64,000 nucleotides of DNA, taken from positions 2,287,553 through 2,351,552 of the forward strand of contig NW_019091358.1 of the NCBI RefSeq assembly GCF_001949145.1. The letters run 5' to 3'. Made by a program: the position numbers and the translations under genes. Below, piece by piece: positions 53,709 to 64,000 of this stretch. The notes below the pieces were generated by a model that was given only the letters and a program-made list of their open reading frames with translations, was not told where the DNA came from and did not search any database. Each line of letters starts with the position of its first letter. Position 1 is the stretch's first letter. This DNA comes from Acanthaster planci. Its lineage: Eukaryota > Echinodermata > Asteroidea > Valvatida > Acanthasteridae.

Positions 53709-54011
53709 CTTACAGGCGAGGAGTCCAAAAATACGACCTCTTCTCTGTTCCAATAATGGTAGTCATTCCCATCGTAAAGCTGTGGCCATGTTCGGTTAAC
53801 CATCAACTCAATGAGTAGTAAGTGCTGCTGATAGCGTCCGAGACGGTGATCCTGTCTGGCTCTTGAGCGCACAATGTTACCTCCTCTGCGATAAACGTTC
53901 CGAAGCATTTGCCCTCTGGAATTCATGCCGACCAGCGGAATACTCCCTCTAACGGTGACATTCTTACCAACTGATCGAACAAACAACTTGTTTGGACCGA
54001 CCTTATAAATG
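53709..54011 (-). CDS. Candidate internal exon, unknown protein
   Basis: A minus-strand frame is open for about 300 bp and ends at a consensus donor (gtaag|gtgagc, GT at 53708-53707). Possible acceptor AGs lie at 54013-54012 or 54003-54002, after the tract atttcctttt. GC and CpG content rises over exactly this stretch. The residues read VGPNKLFVRSVGKNVTVRGS near the start, an Arg-rich middle (RNVYRRGGNIVRSRARQDHR) and VNRTWPQLYDGNDYHYWN near the end, with two sequons (NVT, NRT). That could suit a secreted or extracellular protein. I do not recognise the family. A second minus frame (53448-53753) overlaps its end by reading through the donor. No flanking exon has been linked to it. Confidence 0.35.
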
Positions 54012-57000
54012 CTCGTTTCAAAAGGAAATTATAATCATGTTCTCACACCTGATTGCTGGGCTTCACTGGGGCCTTGGCACCACGTCTGCGTTCACAAGAC
54101 ACATTAATTAAACACAATAGGAGCCTTTCCTTTTGCCAGATGATGGCTAATGGCCTGCTCCATTTCCAAGGACAGCCTTATTTCTGTGCATATAAGAAAC
54201 TGCGGCTGTTTTACCAGCACCTACCTTATTTGCGACGATTGAAGCCATTCATAAATCATCAGCATCTTGTGTAGACAAAAGAGTAACATAATGCTTCCAC
54301 ATAGGCAACCACCTAGCGGGTGATTGGGGCATGACCTTGGTATTCCCAGGGGTTTAGATATACTCTGCAATATTTCACAAATAGTTTAACTGCTGTGCTA
54401 AAATACACCAAAGATATATTTGGATTCGTGTTCCTTAGCCTAAATAAAAAGAGACGGTTGAATTGTCTAATATAGTATAACATTATCATTGTTTAAAAAT
54501 TATGAAAAAAAGGCGTGGTCAATATTTACGAATTATGAAAAAGAGACTGACTGACTGACTGACTGACTGACTGAGTAATTCTTTTTAACATTTATAAGAA
54601 GAACTATTTCAGTATGTTTTATCACTTCTTAAATGATTAGAAGCCTATATTACTCTAAACATCAGTCTACAGCCTTAATTTAATGGTTTAAAAATCATAT
54701 CTATCTGGAGTGTTATTTTTAGCCTGCAGGATATATGTTTACGTCTTCTTTCCTTACGATCCACTTTATTACATTCACAATTTCCAATCAGCCAACGATC
54801 GATAAACCTAGCATTACCGGTAACATAAAAGCACTTCCTATGCCGTGGCAGGCAGCTTCAAATATTGGAGATGTTACAGGACGGTGATTTATTGCCAGTG
54901 TAGTTTCACAATCTGTGGGCCTTAGGTTGGCATTTATCATCAATCATTTCCAAAACATAATCAAGACGTCCTACTTTGACGACCAGACGTATCAGCAGCT
55001 AATAAAGCGTGCATGGTAACCTGTGGGTCGTAGATGTTTATGCAGAAGCCAAGCTGGAATGCCAAGGGGACTCATATTGGCGGGAAATCTTTATAGAATA
55101 TTTTGTTTTGTTATCGTGTCCAGTACGCCGCTCTTTTGGCATCTCGGTAAACTGACAATCAAATCCATTGGACAAGCCCAGACACAGCGTGAGCTCATTA
55201 GACCGTTTGTCGAAAGGAATGTCACTGTGACAGACGTGCAAGTGTACGTGAGGTCGTATATATTAGTGAGAAATTAGGGAAAACCAACCCTTTTCCACGT
55301 CAACTGGAAATAGGCATCAAGGGCGATGGCAAATGTTTTATATCTGAGGGTATTCTAAAGTTAAAACCGTACGTTTTTACTACACTAACATACAAGAATC
55401 GTGGCTGTAAATCCCAGTAAGGACTAAAACAGTCTCAGCAATAGTTTGACACCACAAAGTAATGGTATTGTCACCTTCTACACAATGCATGCGTGCTTGG
55501 TTGTAACTGCTTTCAATAAACTGAAATGATAAATGCGTTTATTGACCTATAATAAGCATACATGGCATCACCAGGCCGCTGCTCAACCACTTGTTAAATT
55601 AATGTTTCATGTGAAAAAACTGTACAAGTCATGTAGGCCTACTCTTATTTGAAATGAATGTTAAAATGTAAAATCTTTTTACTGAAAAAGTGGCGCTCAG
55701 TGCGTTTCCATTGGGGGTTGTGGTTGACGGGGTTATGCAATGGGCCTGCACTGGAGAAACATACGTGGCATATGCCACGTTTGAGAAGTTTTAAACTTCT
55801 CCTCGGAGCCGGTCAAATCAAATTATTTGCGTGCTAACCAGATTGTGGAAACCTACTCTTACTTCAATCTCCCGTTTTGCCTGAATCACCTGGAGAGAGG
55901 CGATGCGGGATTAGGGTGCGTATCTGCGGTGACAATCGCGTAAGCAGTGAGGCGAAACCCAAACGTAAGCATAAGGCCACTGCTCCGATACCTACAACTA
56001 CACCTATGAAGAAATATTCATACCCAATACCCGTGTGGACGAGGGACAACAAAATCTGTTATTGAAGGTGGCAACTGAAATGAAAAGTACAAGAAAGATC
56101 TGGAACTACTAAAAGAAAGTAACAAACTAGTTTAAATACCAATTGGGAAATAAAAATTTAAAGTTCATGATAATTCACTATAATTGAAAATAGATCATAA
56201 ATAGAAATGAACAGGTCGGAGGTAGAAATAAATGAAACAGCCCTTATCTGCAATGATACTAGTGCACGCAGCGGTTTTCAGGATACAGGGAGTGAAAAAT
56301 ACTGTTTTGCGTTTATTTCCCGTTTGTTTTCCCGCAAAAATTTTGCACACAATTGAGATTTATAATATGTTACCTTGTTTTGACTTTGTTCCTCGACTTA
56401 AGGTGTTTATGAATAGGGAAAACATGTGCTTAGCTAGTCTTAAACGTTCGTACAAGACCAGCTGGGAGAACGTCCAAAGAATGGACACAAGTAATGTCCC
56501 TGGTCTCCGGGTAAGGCATTTCAGCGTCCACTCTCCTATGATCTACATAAATTGTATCTATACGAAGAGGCTTATCTTTGGGCCTTCACGTCTTATTCCA
56601 ACATACAGTATATTGAAATTCTTCATTTCCTCTGTGGGGTAGTTGCCAAGTAATATGTTTGTATACTAAACATAAGGAAAAATCTCAACTGAAATAAACA
56701 GAACATAGGCCTAGAATAAGTTTGGAAATTTTGTCAATATTCGAGGACCGTGGCATTCGTGGACGTGAGGAATGACGGACCCTGTAGCGATCAAAGTGAC
56801 CTTAGAGATGTGATTTTTTTCTATTCAATATACAGATACTATTTCTTTAAGTCAATGTGTTTCATGCTTGTCTATTTGGCAAGAATCGTCAACATCTCCA
56901 CTCGTCTAAATCGTTTCCAGACGTTTTCAGAGAATTAGAAAGAGGAAAAAATCTAAACGAGGTGAGAGAGATCGTTCGGAAACTTCATTACAAAGCCACA

Positions 57001-58006
57001 AGCGAAGCGACTCGGGATGCCAGTTGCACTCTTGGGAGCCCTTGCTGGAAAGTACGACCAAGCCTGCCCTTGGTTAATTACATCACCGCTTAAAAATTAT
57101 CAACCACTTACGTCCTCTCCTTGGGGCTTATGTGCTGGGGCTGGATAAAGTTACACGGAAGGAAGCCCCTTGGTAACTCTCGTTGTAAATGTCCTGATCA
57201 GCTCGATTTTATGGTCTGATCAACCAAGTTATTGGTTGAAAACCTTTGCCGTATCTGGCAATGATCACTTGAACAGTGAGTCGTGGCAGATAAACTTACA
57301 AGTCCTCATTTGTTTGGGACAGTTCACTGTCATAACTTAAACTACAGGACCACTGAAAAGTATACTGAAATTTCCGTCCGACCTAAGGGTTTTGTCGCTC
57401 TATCTCTGCGGTAATACTAGATAATTGCATTTTCAAGCTTTCATAACACGACTGTGTCGTGGACCATAATTGCTAGGGTTTACTTAGGGCTAAAATCAAT
57501 AAATTTATCAAATTTCGACGGTTCTGTCGATCCTTTTATGCTCTACTTGAGCTATTTGTGACGCGAGTGATAATGCAAAAGTAGTTGAAACAAGTTGTGG
57601 GAAGTGGAAACTGTACAGTACGTGCATTTTTTATGTTTCATTCATTCAAAGATTTAACACGGCATATGTAACAACAGATTAAGGCAGATAAGTTGATAAC
57701 ATGCAACTGCTTTGCCAGTGAATGGGAAATGAAACTGGGTATCTTTCATGTGTTCTAAGGATGCTTAGGAAATGGTATTCAAGATGCCACTTTAATACAT
57801 AACACGATTAGAAATATGGTTTAGCTTTCAAAACACGTACATCGGGGAACACAAGCATTTCGGAAACACAGAGGAAGGCTGATCCGGTGAGGATCCTGTG
57901 TGGTCAGCGAACGTATAAATTCAACACTAAATAACGGGTTCTCATCTGGAATGTCTTATACAGCCTTTGGAAGAGACCAAATGAGCCTTGCAAAGACAAA
58001 AGCAAT
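54012..58006. other. Intergenic, no gene recognised
   Basis: It includes a perfect (GACT)n run at 54545-54574, with the 10-mer attatgaaaa twice just before it. Frames such as 56232-56642 (136 codons, plus) lack any recognisable domain. Confidence 0.4.
54545..54574 (+). repeat. (GACT)n microsatellite
   Basis: About seven uninterrupted gact units. Confidence 0.95.
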
Positions 58007-58226
58007 CGGGGCGGATTCAGGGGGCGTGGAGGCTTCGAGGAGGGAGAAGAAAAGAGGGGTGTCATATTGCCTGAAATTGTACAACAAAACGCCTAGAATA
58101 CAGAATGGCTCCCAAACCCACACCGTACGGTCATTTTACCATTACTGCTTTGATCACGCCCCACCCACTTTGATAAAATCCAGGATCACCCCTTCCCCTT
58201 TCAGGGAAATCTTGGATCCGCCCCTG
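58007..58226. mobile_element. hAT-like MITE, copy 3
   Basis: The left end cggggcggattcaggggg and the right end, reversed (caggggcggatccaagattt), are an imperfect inverted repeat delimiting 220 bp. The right end preserves ggatccgcccctg. Internal aggatcaccccttcccc resembles the left interior of copy 2. No transposase frame. Confidence 0.65.
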
Positions 58227-60073
58227 GAAATATTCCTTATTTTATTCAAAGCTGAAGTGAACGAAAAGTTTTCATTTGGGATATGACAAGCACTGTCACA
58301 CATCATATAAAAGAGCCCGCAAATGGTCTCGGCGTGAGGTAAAATTTACCCCACACCGTTCAGGACAAACCTCATTTCAACTTCCTTCAAGCCAACGCTT
58401 TAGTTCAAAATCCAGACCGTCCTCCTCCAAAGCTCAAGAACTCCTTTCAATTACGGTGTTAATAAACTAGAGGAGGTGGGCTTAGGCCCTGATTTAGTTA
58501 TTCCTTTAATGAATAGCGAGTCCAAGAATATAGGCCGATTCTATTTCCCCACCTCCGATAGAAATCTCCACGGACAACGTACCCGACGATTTATCATATA
58601 GATTGGGGAATGACGCATCTTCGTTTTGTCCCTTCCTTGAACTAGGCTCCCACTCCTGATTTGACGAGGCCAGCCCGCGTGGGAATTATTGATATCTCAC
58701 GACTGCATGTTCAGCGCCCGCGTCCCTCTGTGCCCGCTGTGCACGGGGTGCCTTTGAAACGGGCACGACTGGCAAGGTAAGTTAGCAAACTGTGCCGAAC
58801 CGCTTCACCAAACGTATTCTATTGTCACTACGGAAACCTCTGTCGCATGCAACTGAAGGGAGAAACCACCCTGATCAAACAGCCATCCGTTGACTTTTCA
58901 CTCGGGCAATTTACTTAGAAATTAATATCACGGCGTGTGAATACGCCTGTGGGGCGATACATGAACATCCTACAGTATTGGTAAAACGACGCTTAAGTAG
59001 GAAATACGAATAGATGTGAACTGGAACCATGTCTGAGGGTGATTTACTTTTTAATGAGTGTTATGACGCCCATGTCTCAAAGTCTGTCTAAATCACGAGC
59101 TTGGAAGTAGGTTCAAGGGGTCAAATAATTGTAACCGTAATTGTAATTGAAATATTGCACCAAAGAAGCACACTGTTTAACTTATGTCAAAAATTTTTTT
59201 GTTTTGGGGAAGCTCGCTTTCTAAGATGCTCTTTCTCTTTGCACGAACACTTTAAGCGTAAAGGTTTCATACAAGAGTTTTCCAAATCACTTATGAGGTC
59301 AGAGCATGTACAATTTATAGATGCAAGCTGAAATTTCCCTAAGTTAACAATACCATGTGAGCTAATTCACTCCTTCAGAAAATATGTACAATTGAAAAAA
59401 GATTTAGATGTGGACAAATTTTACACAAATTTAAGAAATTCATCAATATAGCCTAGGAAACTGTTGTACTTCACTTTTCAGCTGGTACGTATGTAGAGTC
59501 TTGCTGTTATTTACGTATCCACGGTTACCATCGTAAATTTTAATCAGTGGACCCACTATGTTTGTGTCCTTCCTCCATGGTTTCAAGTTACAGATGTGGA
59601 ATGGTTTTCCAATGTGTTTTTACAGCTTTAAAAACGTGCGAGCCTTTTCCGTGGATATGCTTGAGCACATCCCCAATATGTTTAAATAGAAAAGCCAAAT
59701 TTACCTATCAGATGGCAAATCTGCGCAGCCTTGAGCGAGCAAGTCTTGTAGGAGATGCAATCTGCATATTATAACAATAAACCAAATGCAGCTGACGGGA
59801 ATTGGCCTCTGCATCCCGCCGCCAGTGTGCTTTGATAACCTTCGACAAACACCTAAGCTCCTTTATTCTCGGATTATGCAGTTTTGAGATAAGTTCAAGG
59901 TGGCCAACTGCTGGTCACCTCGGCATACCGCTTTTCCCTTTTCGTTTCTTTCTTCTTCTTGTGGGCTTCAAATTACATGAACATGTTTGCATGAGTGTGA
60001 TTGGATGGATAATCGATGGCAGTGAAATACAACCCTTGAGATGAATTTGGAATACATGTGATACTACAGTATC
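58227..60073. other. Intergenic, nothing recognised
   Basis: A GC/CpG-richer stretch at 58660-58810 has no convincing open frame. Otherwise AT-rich with short frames. Confidence 0.35.
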
Positions 60074-60299
60074 CAGGCGTGGAACCGGGGTTCGATAACA
60101 AAGGTTTTTAAAAATGGGAGAAATAACTGAAGTGTAACTGAAATGGCTGAAGTGTACAAAGGTAAGTGCACCAGTACCACTGCAAACAATGTATGCCATG
60201 TAATATTTCACCCATATTTCTGCATGTCCCAATAGTAAGACATCTAACAAAAAACCCGACCTGACCCCCCCTCTTTGAAAATTCCTGGATCCGCCCCTG
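60074..60299. mobile_element. hAT-like MITE, copy 4
   Basis: The right end cctggatccgcccctg (60284-60299) is identical to copy 1 and preceded by a C-rich then A-rich tract. The left end caggcgtggaaccgggg (60074) is a mutated version of the inverted terminus. The minus strand reads RGGSRNFQRGG, a peptide typical of spurious translations of this terminus. Confidence 0.6.
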
Positions 60300-62439
60300 G
60301 TATCGGTGTCTACCATGGTTAAATTCAACTCATCAAAAGAAGCTGGCATTCCCTGTTTTTGGTTTCAGAGCTAACCAGGTCTGTAAAACCTATAATAAAA
60401 ATATAAGGGTCTAGTGTAATTAGAATGGGTGGTTTTATTGAGTGAGGGTAGGCGTTAAATGCGGCGCAAATTCCAGTGCGCGAGTTTCCAATGATTTACA
60501 ATTTCACAATTATTTGACATTTGACTACTCTGTTTAATAAGAATTATTAAGTAGATTTTACGTAGTAAACATAATTGATGGTGTATGTACCATTCCTTGT
60601 CAAGTGACTTCTATTAAAACAATTGTTTGCAATGCATGTGTCTTTAATTTTTCGTAAATACCTGTAATTTTACCCTCTCTTTTTTCTAGTTGTTATTTAA
60701 TTCTTTTAAATGACACACATATGGTTTTTATATGTCATTTTTTTAATAACCACTTACCACCATTACTATAAGCCGATAATGTTTGAGCCTTGGCAAATTA
60801 TGTCATCTCAAGCGCGAATACTTAATGTTTTAAAAAGATACAGAGGGAGAGAGAGGCAGCGGCAGAAGGATGAATGGTGATATAACGACAGGTCGAATCT
60901 TTATGCTGCAGAGCGACCGTGAAAAAATGCTGCAAAAATGATCTGTTCCTAGAGGCATGTCGTGTTCATTCCAGTGAACCGAATAACATTGTTTGCATCC
61001 GGCTAGACACGCTTGAACTTTATATATTACACGTGTACCCCCATCGGATGCATGTCCCTCGCCTACGAGCTAATAGTGGTTTAAAGCTTGCAGATGTAGC
61101 GGGTAAGATAAAGTTTAATTCATTTCGTTGTTTCTCCTAGCAAACGCATCATGTGCAAATCGGTGACTCGTTTTAAATTCTTTCCCGCTTTCTTTTGAAT
61201 TAATAAATTGTTCAGTCCCTTACTGACGGCACTATAATTGGTCAATATCCCCTTTCAGTATCTTAGCTAGTTGGCTTCAAACTATTCTTGCAGTAGCTAC
61301 CGGAAGTTTACCTCTGGTGAGCTAATATAGGGCTTCATATTATATATCGAAAAACTGGATTTTTAAAAAGTAGCAGGAAGCACCCTTCTTTTACTTTGAA
61401 TTGAAAAAATGCTTTATGAATTTGAAAATAATGTTTCATGTGGACAAGAATACAATATCAATGGCTCACCAATGTTCTTTGAAGAATCTACTATCATAGC
61501 GTGGCATTGTGTTCTGTCGTCTCTGTCTGCAGCTGATGCTGAAAAGATGAACCAAAAAAGATTACGACATCAATAATTGAACAATTCTAAGCTTGCGAAA
61601 TGAGACAAATACAAAAATACAACTGGCATTTTCTTCACACCAGTCCATTCCGTGGCTATGTTCATTATTTTGCAGATCTCTCTTCTTTTATCAGAAAAGC
61701 TTGTATTTTCTTAATTAGGAAACAATGGAACCGATATATGCACCGGGTAAGTGGCTGGGGTGGAAGTATATTGCCTTATTATACTACTAAATTAAATTTC
61801 ATATAAGAGAACCTATATTAAATAAGCAGAAAATGCACACATGCACACTTCATTTGAACCGACTATGCACTATAAGCATAATTAATTGCTAAATGAACGT
61901 GCTTAGACATGTTGCTGCAGTCGATCACTGTTTGTGTCTGATCTCGCTCAAGGCACCAGACATCATGCGATGTACATGTTAGGCAGACGATTGAAATTAT
62001 TCTACTTCTTCCAGTATTCTGCAGCGTCCTAGACTGTCTATGTGATTAGCAAATGGAAAAGTTTACCCCTAAAAAACTGCACCTTCACTGAAAGGTAAGG
62101 GTCTTGTTCTGTTACACGTATATTCGCATTTTGCAAAATGGTATGACAACACCAACAAAATAACCCTTAACTTCAATTTAAAACATACTAATATCCTGCC
62201 TCTGACCTAATGTATGCATCAAAGCATAAAATAAATCATTTATGAGCATGTAGACATAAAATAAAGGCTTGTTATCATTTATAAAGCATTGGTTGCAAGA
62301 AAGCGTCTGGTGAAAGATTTGGCAAACATTCACTCATAAAAGCAGCTGTGGCCTAAAAAGGAGTTCTGCAACAGTCATCCACTGGGACTTCTATCCATGC
62401 TAAACTGCATTTGATTTCGGTCAGACAAAAAAGCTTAAA
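60300..62439. other. Intergenic, nothing recognised
   Basis: Very AT-rich, short frames only. A gagaggcagcggcag purine stretch at 60843-60868 is unremarkable. Confidence 0.4.
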
Positions 62440-62739
62440 TGGGCCTCAAGATGGGTCAAGAGCGGGGGTTATTTCTTCAGCAACGGAGGCTCCTTTCGTA
62501 CTAACGGCGCCTCGCTGGTTCACAAACGACTACGAAACACAAGCGTTGCAGTCGAGTCGATACCAACAAAATGAATACTCCCGACCACAGGGCTCTTTTC
62601 AACCAATGAGGGGGTGCTTCTGCTCGAGGCGGATAGGAACACGAGGACTCTTGATGGCTGGACGCGGATCGCACTATGTAGGGCACTTTGATAGGGAACA
62701 CCGTAGGCCAATTTAGGCGATGGGGAGGGATTGTAGAAC
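62440..62739. other. CpG-rich island with CCAAT motif
   Basis: GC and CpG rise sharply (taacggcgcctcgctgg, gtcgagtcg, ctcgaggcgg, gacgcggatcgc) against AT-rich flanks. A CCAAT box in good context (tttcaaccaatgaggggg) lies at about 62598-62615 on plus. Frames of 101 codons (plus) and 80 codons (minus) cross it without recognisable domains. It could be a promoter for a plus-strand gene or the 3' part of a minus-strand gene. Confidence 0.3.
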
Positions 62740-62865
62740 TCAAGCAGAAGTGGTAACAGAGGGCGGGCTTTCGAGCATCAACCAGAGCAATCTGTAAAGA
62801 GCTTTGGCAGCAACCTCCTCTGCTTTGACTCCAAGGATCTCAAGCTCTGCTTTTGCATCGTGCAT
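62740..62865 (-). CDS. Candidate 3'-terminal exon, unknown protein
   Basis: A minus-strand frame of 41 codons (ATG at 62865, TGA at 62742-62740) reads AELEILGVKAEEVAAKALYR and then a Leu/Trp stretch, an amphipathic-helix pattern with ordinary protein-like composition. A pyrimidine tract (cgtttctttttg) and an AG near 62854 could allow splicing in from upstream, but the tract is far from the AG. I do not recognise the domain. It borders the CpG-rich patch at 62440-62739. Confidence 0.2.
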   Translation of the reverse strand: MHDAKAELEILGVKAEEVAAKALYRLLWLMLESPPSVTTSA

Positions 62866-63530
62866 GCAGTTGCAAATGTATCATTAATCAAAAAGAAACG
62901 AGTGAGCAACTCTCCGCGAGTAGCAAGGGAAATCAACCGTACGTGGCATGACCTAATTTTCCGAAGTAATCCGTTATGGGCAACCCCTCTCAAAAAAAAA
63001 AAACACAATTGTGTAACACACAAGGGATGTCTGCTAGTCCTGCATAAAGAAATTGCAAATATTATGAAATAAAAACATTCTGCGATAAAATATACACATA
63101 ATCGGTTGTAAATTCTCTGCAAAACATCAGAATGGTAATTACTCACTCTTTACTATCGAGTCAAGGAAATTCAATCTGATGCCGAAATTCCACACTAGTC
63201 TGCGTATTTTCTTCATTGTTTGCTCAAGGGGGTTTACCTCTTGTTAAATATTCATGCTTTTCCATTGGCAAAACGTCACACAGTTTTGTCAAACTTGAAA
63301 GGTTTTTGTGTCACCACGGAATTGGGCAGTGTTACATAAACAATGCTCAAGTTAAACACGAATAAGCACAAATAAATTCATCTCTCCCAAACTTTCTTAT
63401 CAACATAGCGAAATTCGATGACCGAGATCTGAGCTTATCCATTCCGACTAAAATGTTTTATTCACCTCATTATTAAAGAGAAGAAAGGAAAATCAGCGTG
63501 ATCGCCAGGGGAATTTTTTTCTGAATGCAG

Positions 63531-63727
63531 GGGGCATTCAGTTTTTTAGTTAGCGACAACTTCTTGACCAGCAGGTTCTGCTGCGCGTGCAAAATCCGTA
63601 ATTACTCGTGGAATCACCGTCTAAGATGCTGGATATGTTTTCGAGGAAATTGGAAAAGCAGTAACAAACTAGACGAGCGAAAGCCCAAGGGACACAGAAG
63701 CAGTGCCTTAAGCATTGAGGTTAGAGA
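63531..63727 (+). CDS. Candidate internal exon, Cys-rich, unknown protein
   Basis: The stretch has a good acceptor (gaattttttttctgaatgcag-like, AG at 63529-63530) and a strong donor (GTAAGT at 63728-63733). Only one frame is open across the 197 bp. It reads TSRFCCACKIRNYSWNHRLR, then CWIC and a basic segment (LDERKPKGHRSS). The C-C-x-C and C-x2-C pairs could hint at metal binding, but no known finger spacing fits. The next exon would be beyond the window. Confidence 0.22.
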
Positions 63728-64000
63728 GTAAGTACAAACACGATTCTATATCTTAAGGACAAATGGAATAGAAATTATATGTCTGAACTTCCTGTACGAT
63801 TTCACGAGATTGACAGCTTTTGAGATTCAAAACCAACAGCCGCTTTGCTATTGTTGGAATTTAATAAATGCTGACTTTACAGAAAGGATGTTTCATATCT
63901 CCTTTTCTGGGTGCTGCTAAATATATTATTACACTCAAAAGTGAAGGACGCAATTTGTCATCAAACTTGTACGTTTGTTTGGTCGAGGTAGCTTTAATAT
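63728..64000. other. Right-edge sequence, nothing recognised
   Basis: If the preceding candidate exon is real this is its intron (begins GTAAGT). Otherwise plain AT-rich sequence. Confidence 0.3.

Overview
The window is animal nuclear DNA: AT-leaning, intron-rich and gene-poor, with decayed transposons, microsatellites, one assembly gap (N run, 40247-40392) and almost no long open frames. There is no sign of bacterial or viral gene organisation. The two recognisable genes are kisspeptin-receptor-like GPCRs. Such receptors are multi-copy in amphioxus, hemichordates and echinoderms, so I infer a marine deuterostome invertebrate. Species cannot be fixed from the sequence.

Genes. (1) At the left edge, 1358-912 on the minus strand is the first coding exon of a kisspeptin/GPR54-type receptor (N-terminus, TM1, TM2, start of TM3). 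Its remaining exons lie beyond base 1. (2) A second, complete receptor of the same family runs on the minus strand in three coding exons: 37630-37232, 33599-33464 and 32193-31592. The exons join in frame to give about 378 residues with all seven helices and the class A landmarks. Both genes have a phase-0 intron at the same codon (after N-Y-M/I-Q-F/Y), so they are tandem paralogues about 36 kb apart in the same orientation.

Repeats. Between and beyond the genes are: four diverged copies (220-243 bp) of a short hAT-like element ending in a ggatccgcccctg-type terminus; two copies of a 340-400 bp repeat near 3.1-3.5 kb and 49.4-49.8 kb; a composite tandem array at 6.2-7.6 kb; a fold-back repeat at 7.7-8.0 kb with an unfolded relative at 21.1 kb; a 246-bp element with 42-bp inverted ends at 38.9 kb, flanked by segments that recur rearranged at 50.7-51.2 kb; a tRNA-type SINE at 14.2 kb; and a (CTG)n(CT)n microsatellite interrupted by the assembly gap.

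Candidates. Four short stretches look like single exons of unidentified genes: 54011-53709 minus (the best, with a strong donor), 63531-63727 plus, 62865-62740 minus and 9751-9567 minus. None has a recognised function and all are offered at low confidence. The rest, most of the 64 kb, is intergenic or intronic sequence in which I see no gene.
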